This document shows positions 5,509 to 6,378 of a stretch of DNA of 6,378 nucleotides, piece after piece. Origin of the DNA: Firmicutes bacterium CAG:475 (GTDB lineage: Bacteria; Bacillota; Clostridia; Christensenellales; CAG-917); contig FR895587.1 in the NCBI GenBank assembly GCA_000434435.1, positions 1 to 6,378 on the forward strand, in the 5' to 3' direction. A program made the translations under genes and the position numbers. A model generated the notes under the pieces. That model was not told where the DNA came from. It did no database searches and worked only from the letters and a program-made list of their open reading frames with translations. Positions within the stretch are counted from its first letter, which is position 1. Each line of letters starts with the position of its first letter.

Positions 5509-6261
5509 ATGGACGTTCAAACTTCAATTCAAAACCGTGTGGAATGGATAAAAAAAGTCCTTTCCCAATCGGGCGCAAAAGGCATTATTTACGGCAACAG
5601 CGGCGGCAAAGATTGCACTCTTGTCGGCGCGCTTTGCAAACTTGCAACCGACAACGTGCTCGGCGTTATCATGCCTTGCCAATCTTCTCAAAACTACGGC
5701 AGTGACCGCGACGACGCTTTGAGAGCGGGCAAGCACTTCGGCATCGAGCAAATCGAAATCGACCTCACAAAAACCAAAGAGGCTCTCGTGAGCGCGCTCG
5801 GCGAGCAACTTGAAAAGGGAAATGCAGGCGAAGCAAATCTCAAAATGGCAAACGTAAACATAAATCCGCGCCTTCGCATGACCACGCTTTACGCTCTCGG
5901 CCAGGCAAGAGGATATCTCGTTGCCGGCACCGGCAATCTTGACGAAGCAACTCTCGGATATTTCACAAAGTGGGGGGACGGAGCACACGATTTCAACCCC
6001 ATTGCAGACCTCACCGTCGGCGAAATATACGAGCATCTGAGATATTTGGGCGCACCTTCCACAATCATCGAAAAAGCACCGTCCGCCGGACTTTATCAAG
6101 GTCAAACCGACGAACAGGAAACCGGCATCAAGTACGCCGACGTTGACAAATATCTCCGTGGCGAGCAGATTCCCGACGAAGTCAGACAAAAGATTGAAAA
6201 GATGAAATCTAGGGCGGGGCATAAGATGCGCATGCCCCTCAAATACGGGGAAACCGTCTGA
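5509..6261 (+). CDS. nadE: NAD+ synthetase, ammonia-dependent type
   Basis: It converts deamido-NAD+ to NAD+ using ATP and ammonia (EC 6.3.1.5), the last step of NAD biosynthesis, in the cytoplasm. At 250 residues it has only the synthetase domain and no N-terminal glutaminase domain, hence ammonia rather than glutamine as the likely donor. The ATP-pyrophosphatase loop is GNSGGKDC at 29-36, where the usual SGGxDS ends in Cys36 instead of Ser. Other family motifs are NPRLRMTTLYALGQ (119-132), GTGNLDE (140-146), GYFTKWGDG (150-158), DFNPIADL (161-168), KAPSAGLYQGQTDE (189-202) and, near the end, the basic KSRAGHKMRMP. The ATG at 5509 is fixed by AAAGGA 6 nt upstream. It is transcribed away from gldA, whose enzyme uses NAD+. 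It appears monocistronic, followed by a hairpin at 6281. Confidence 0.95.
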   Translation: MDVQTSIQNRVEWIKKVLSQSGAKGIIYGNSGGKDCTLVGALCKLATDNVLGVIMPCQSSQNYGSDRDDALRAGKHFGIEQIEIDLTKTKEALVSALGEQLEKGNAGEANLKMANVNINPRLRMTTLYALGQARGYLVAGTGNLDEATLGYFTKWGDGAHDFNPIADLTVGEIYEHLRYLGAPSTIIEKAPSAGLYQGQTDEQETGIKYADVDKYLRGEQIPDEVRQKIEKMKSRAGHKMRMPLKYGETV

Positions 6262-6280
6262 TTGAGCGAATAGCTGCGGC

Positions 6281-6341
6281 AGAACCGCCCACTCAAATAG
6301 TCACGTACGCCAAGTACGCTCCTATCTGTGTGAGCGGTTCT
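6281..6341 (+). terminator. Long imperfect hairpin after nadE, probable terminator
   Basis: AGAACCGC (6281-6288) pairs perfectly with GCGGTTCT (6334-6341). Pairing continues inward in the same register with a few mismatches: CAC/GTG, CA/TG, ATAG/CTAT, then CGTAC/GTACG (6304-6308 with 6314-6318) around a 5-nt loop. A pyrimidine-rich run, TTCTTGTTCTTCCT, follows. It lies 19 bp after the nadE stop, where a terminator is expected. The length, internal loops and interrupted T run are unusual for a terminator, so a dispersed palindromic repeat doing that job is also possible. Confidence 0.6.
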
Positions 6342-6378
6342 TTCTTGTTCTTCCTCTACAAGAGTTGAACGGCGTGAA

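Noticed and set aside
5524..6222. A 232-codon minus-strand ORF opposite nadE
   Set aside because: It is an antisense shadow. The plus strand carries every NadE motif and a good ribosome binding site.
6102..6378. A minus-strand frame open from the right edge into nadE
   Set aside because: The part outside nadE is explained by the hairpin repeat and has no recognisable protein pattern. It continues antisense through nadE.
6358..6378. A GTTCAACTC-like sequence on the minus strand resembling a tRNA T loop
   Set aside because: The flanking bases do not form a T stem, and no acceptor or anticodon arm can be placed in the bases available.

Overview
The window looks like the chromosome of an anaerobic, fermentative member of the Bacillota, most likely Clostridia. 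Spacers are very AT-rich with long A/T tracts, Shine-Dalgarno sequences are strong AGGAG types about 6 nt from the start, hairpin terminators are AT-flanked, and the tRNA gene encodes its CCA end. The proteins are of ordinary Firmicutes type. I cannot name a genus.

Layout from left to right: a tRNA-Leu(GAG) gene on the minus strand (25-108) with a perfect-consensus promoter; a possible 68-residue protein of unknown function (213-419, plus); malQ, a GH77 4-alpha-glucanotransferase (528-2018, plus); a bidirectional terminator (2070-2110); a minus-strand pair transcribed from right to left, gldA (glycerol dehydrogenase, 4055-5239) then a fused dihydroxyacetone kinase dhaK-dhaL (2123-3949), with a strong stem-loop between them; a 269-bp AT-rich divergent promoter region; nadE, an ammonia-type NAD+ synthetase (5509-6261, plus); and a long imperfect hairpin (6281-6341) before the window ends.

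How the genes fit together: GldA oxidises glycerol to dihydroxyacetone with NAD+, and the ATP-type kinase phosphorylates dihydroxyacetone to DHAP for glycolysis. This is the oxidative branch of glycerol fermentation, and no PTS partner DhaM is present. NadE, transcribed divergently from the same spacer, makes NAD+, the cofactor GldA uses. This is a plausible but unproven link. MalQ handles maltodextrins or glycogen-derived glucans and is separately promoted. The three protein-gene promoters I can identify all use TTGAAT as the -35 box, while the tRNA promoter uses TTGACA.

I do not see a novel defence, mobile or biosynthetic system. The points worth a second look are local: a shifted metal-ligand motif in the DhaL domain, a cysteine-rich tail on GldA, changed residues beside a catalytic aspartate in MalQ, the stem-loops around the gldA-dhaKL junction, the nested hairpin after nadE, and the small ORF without a ribosome binding site.
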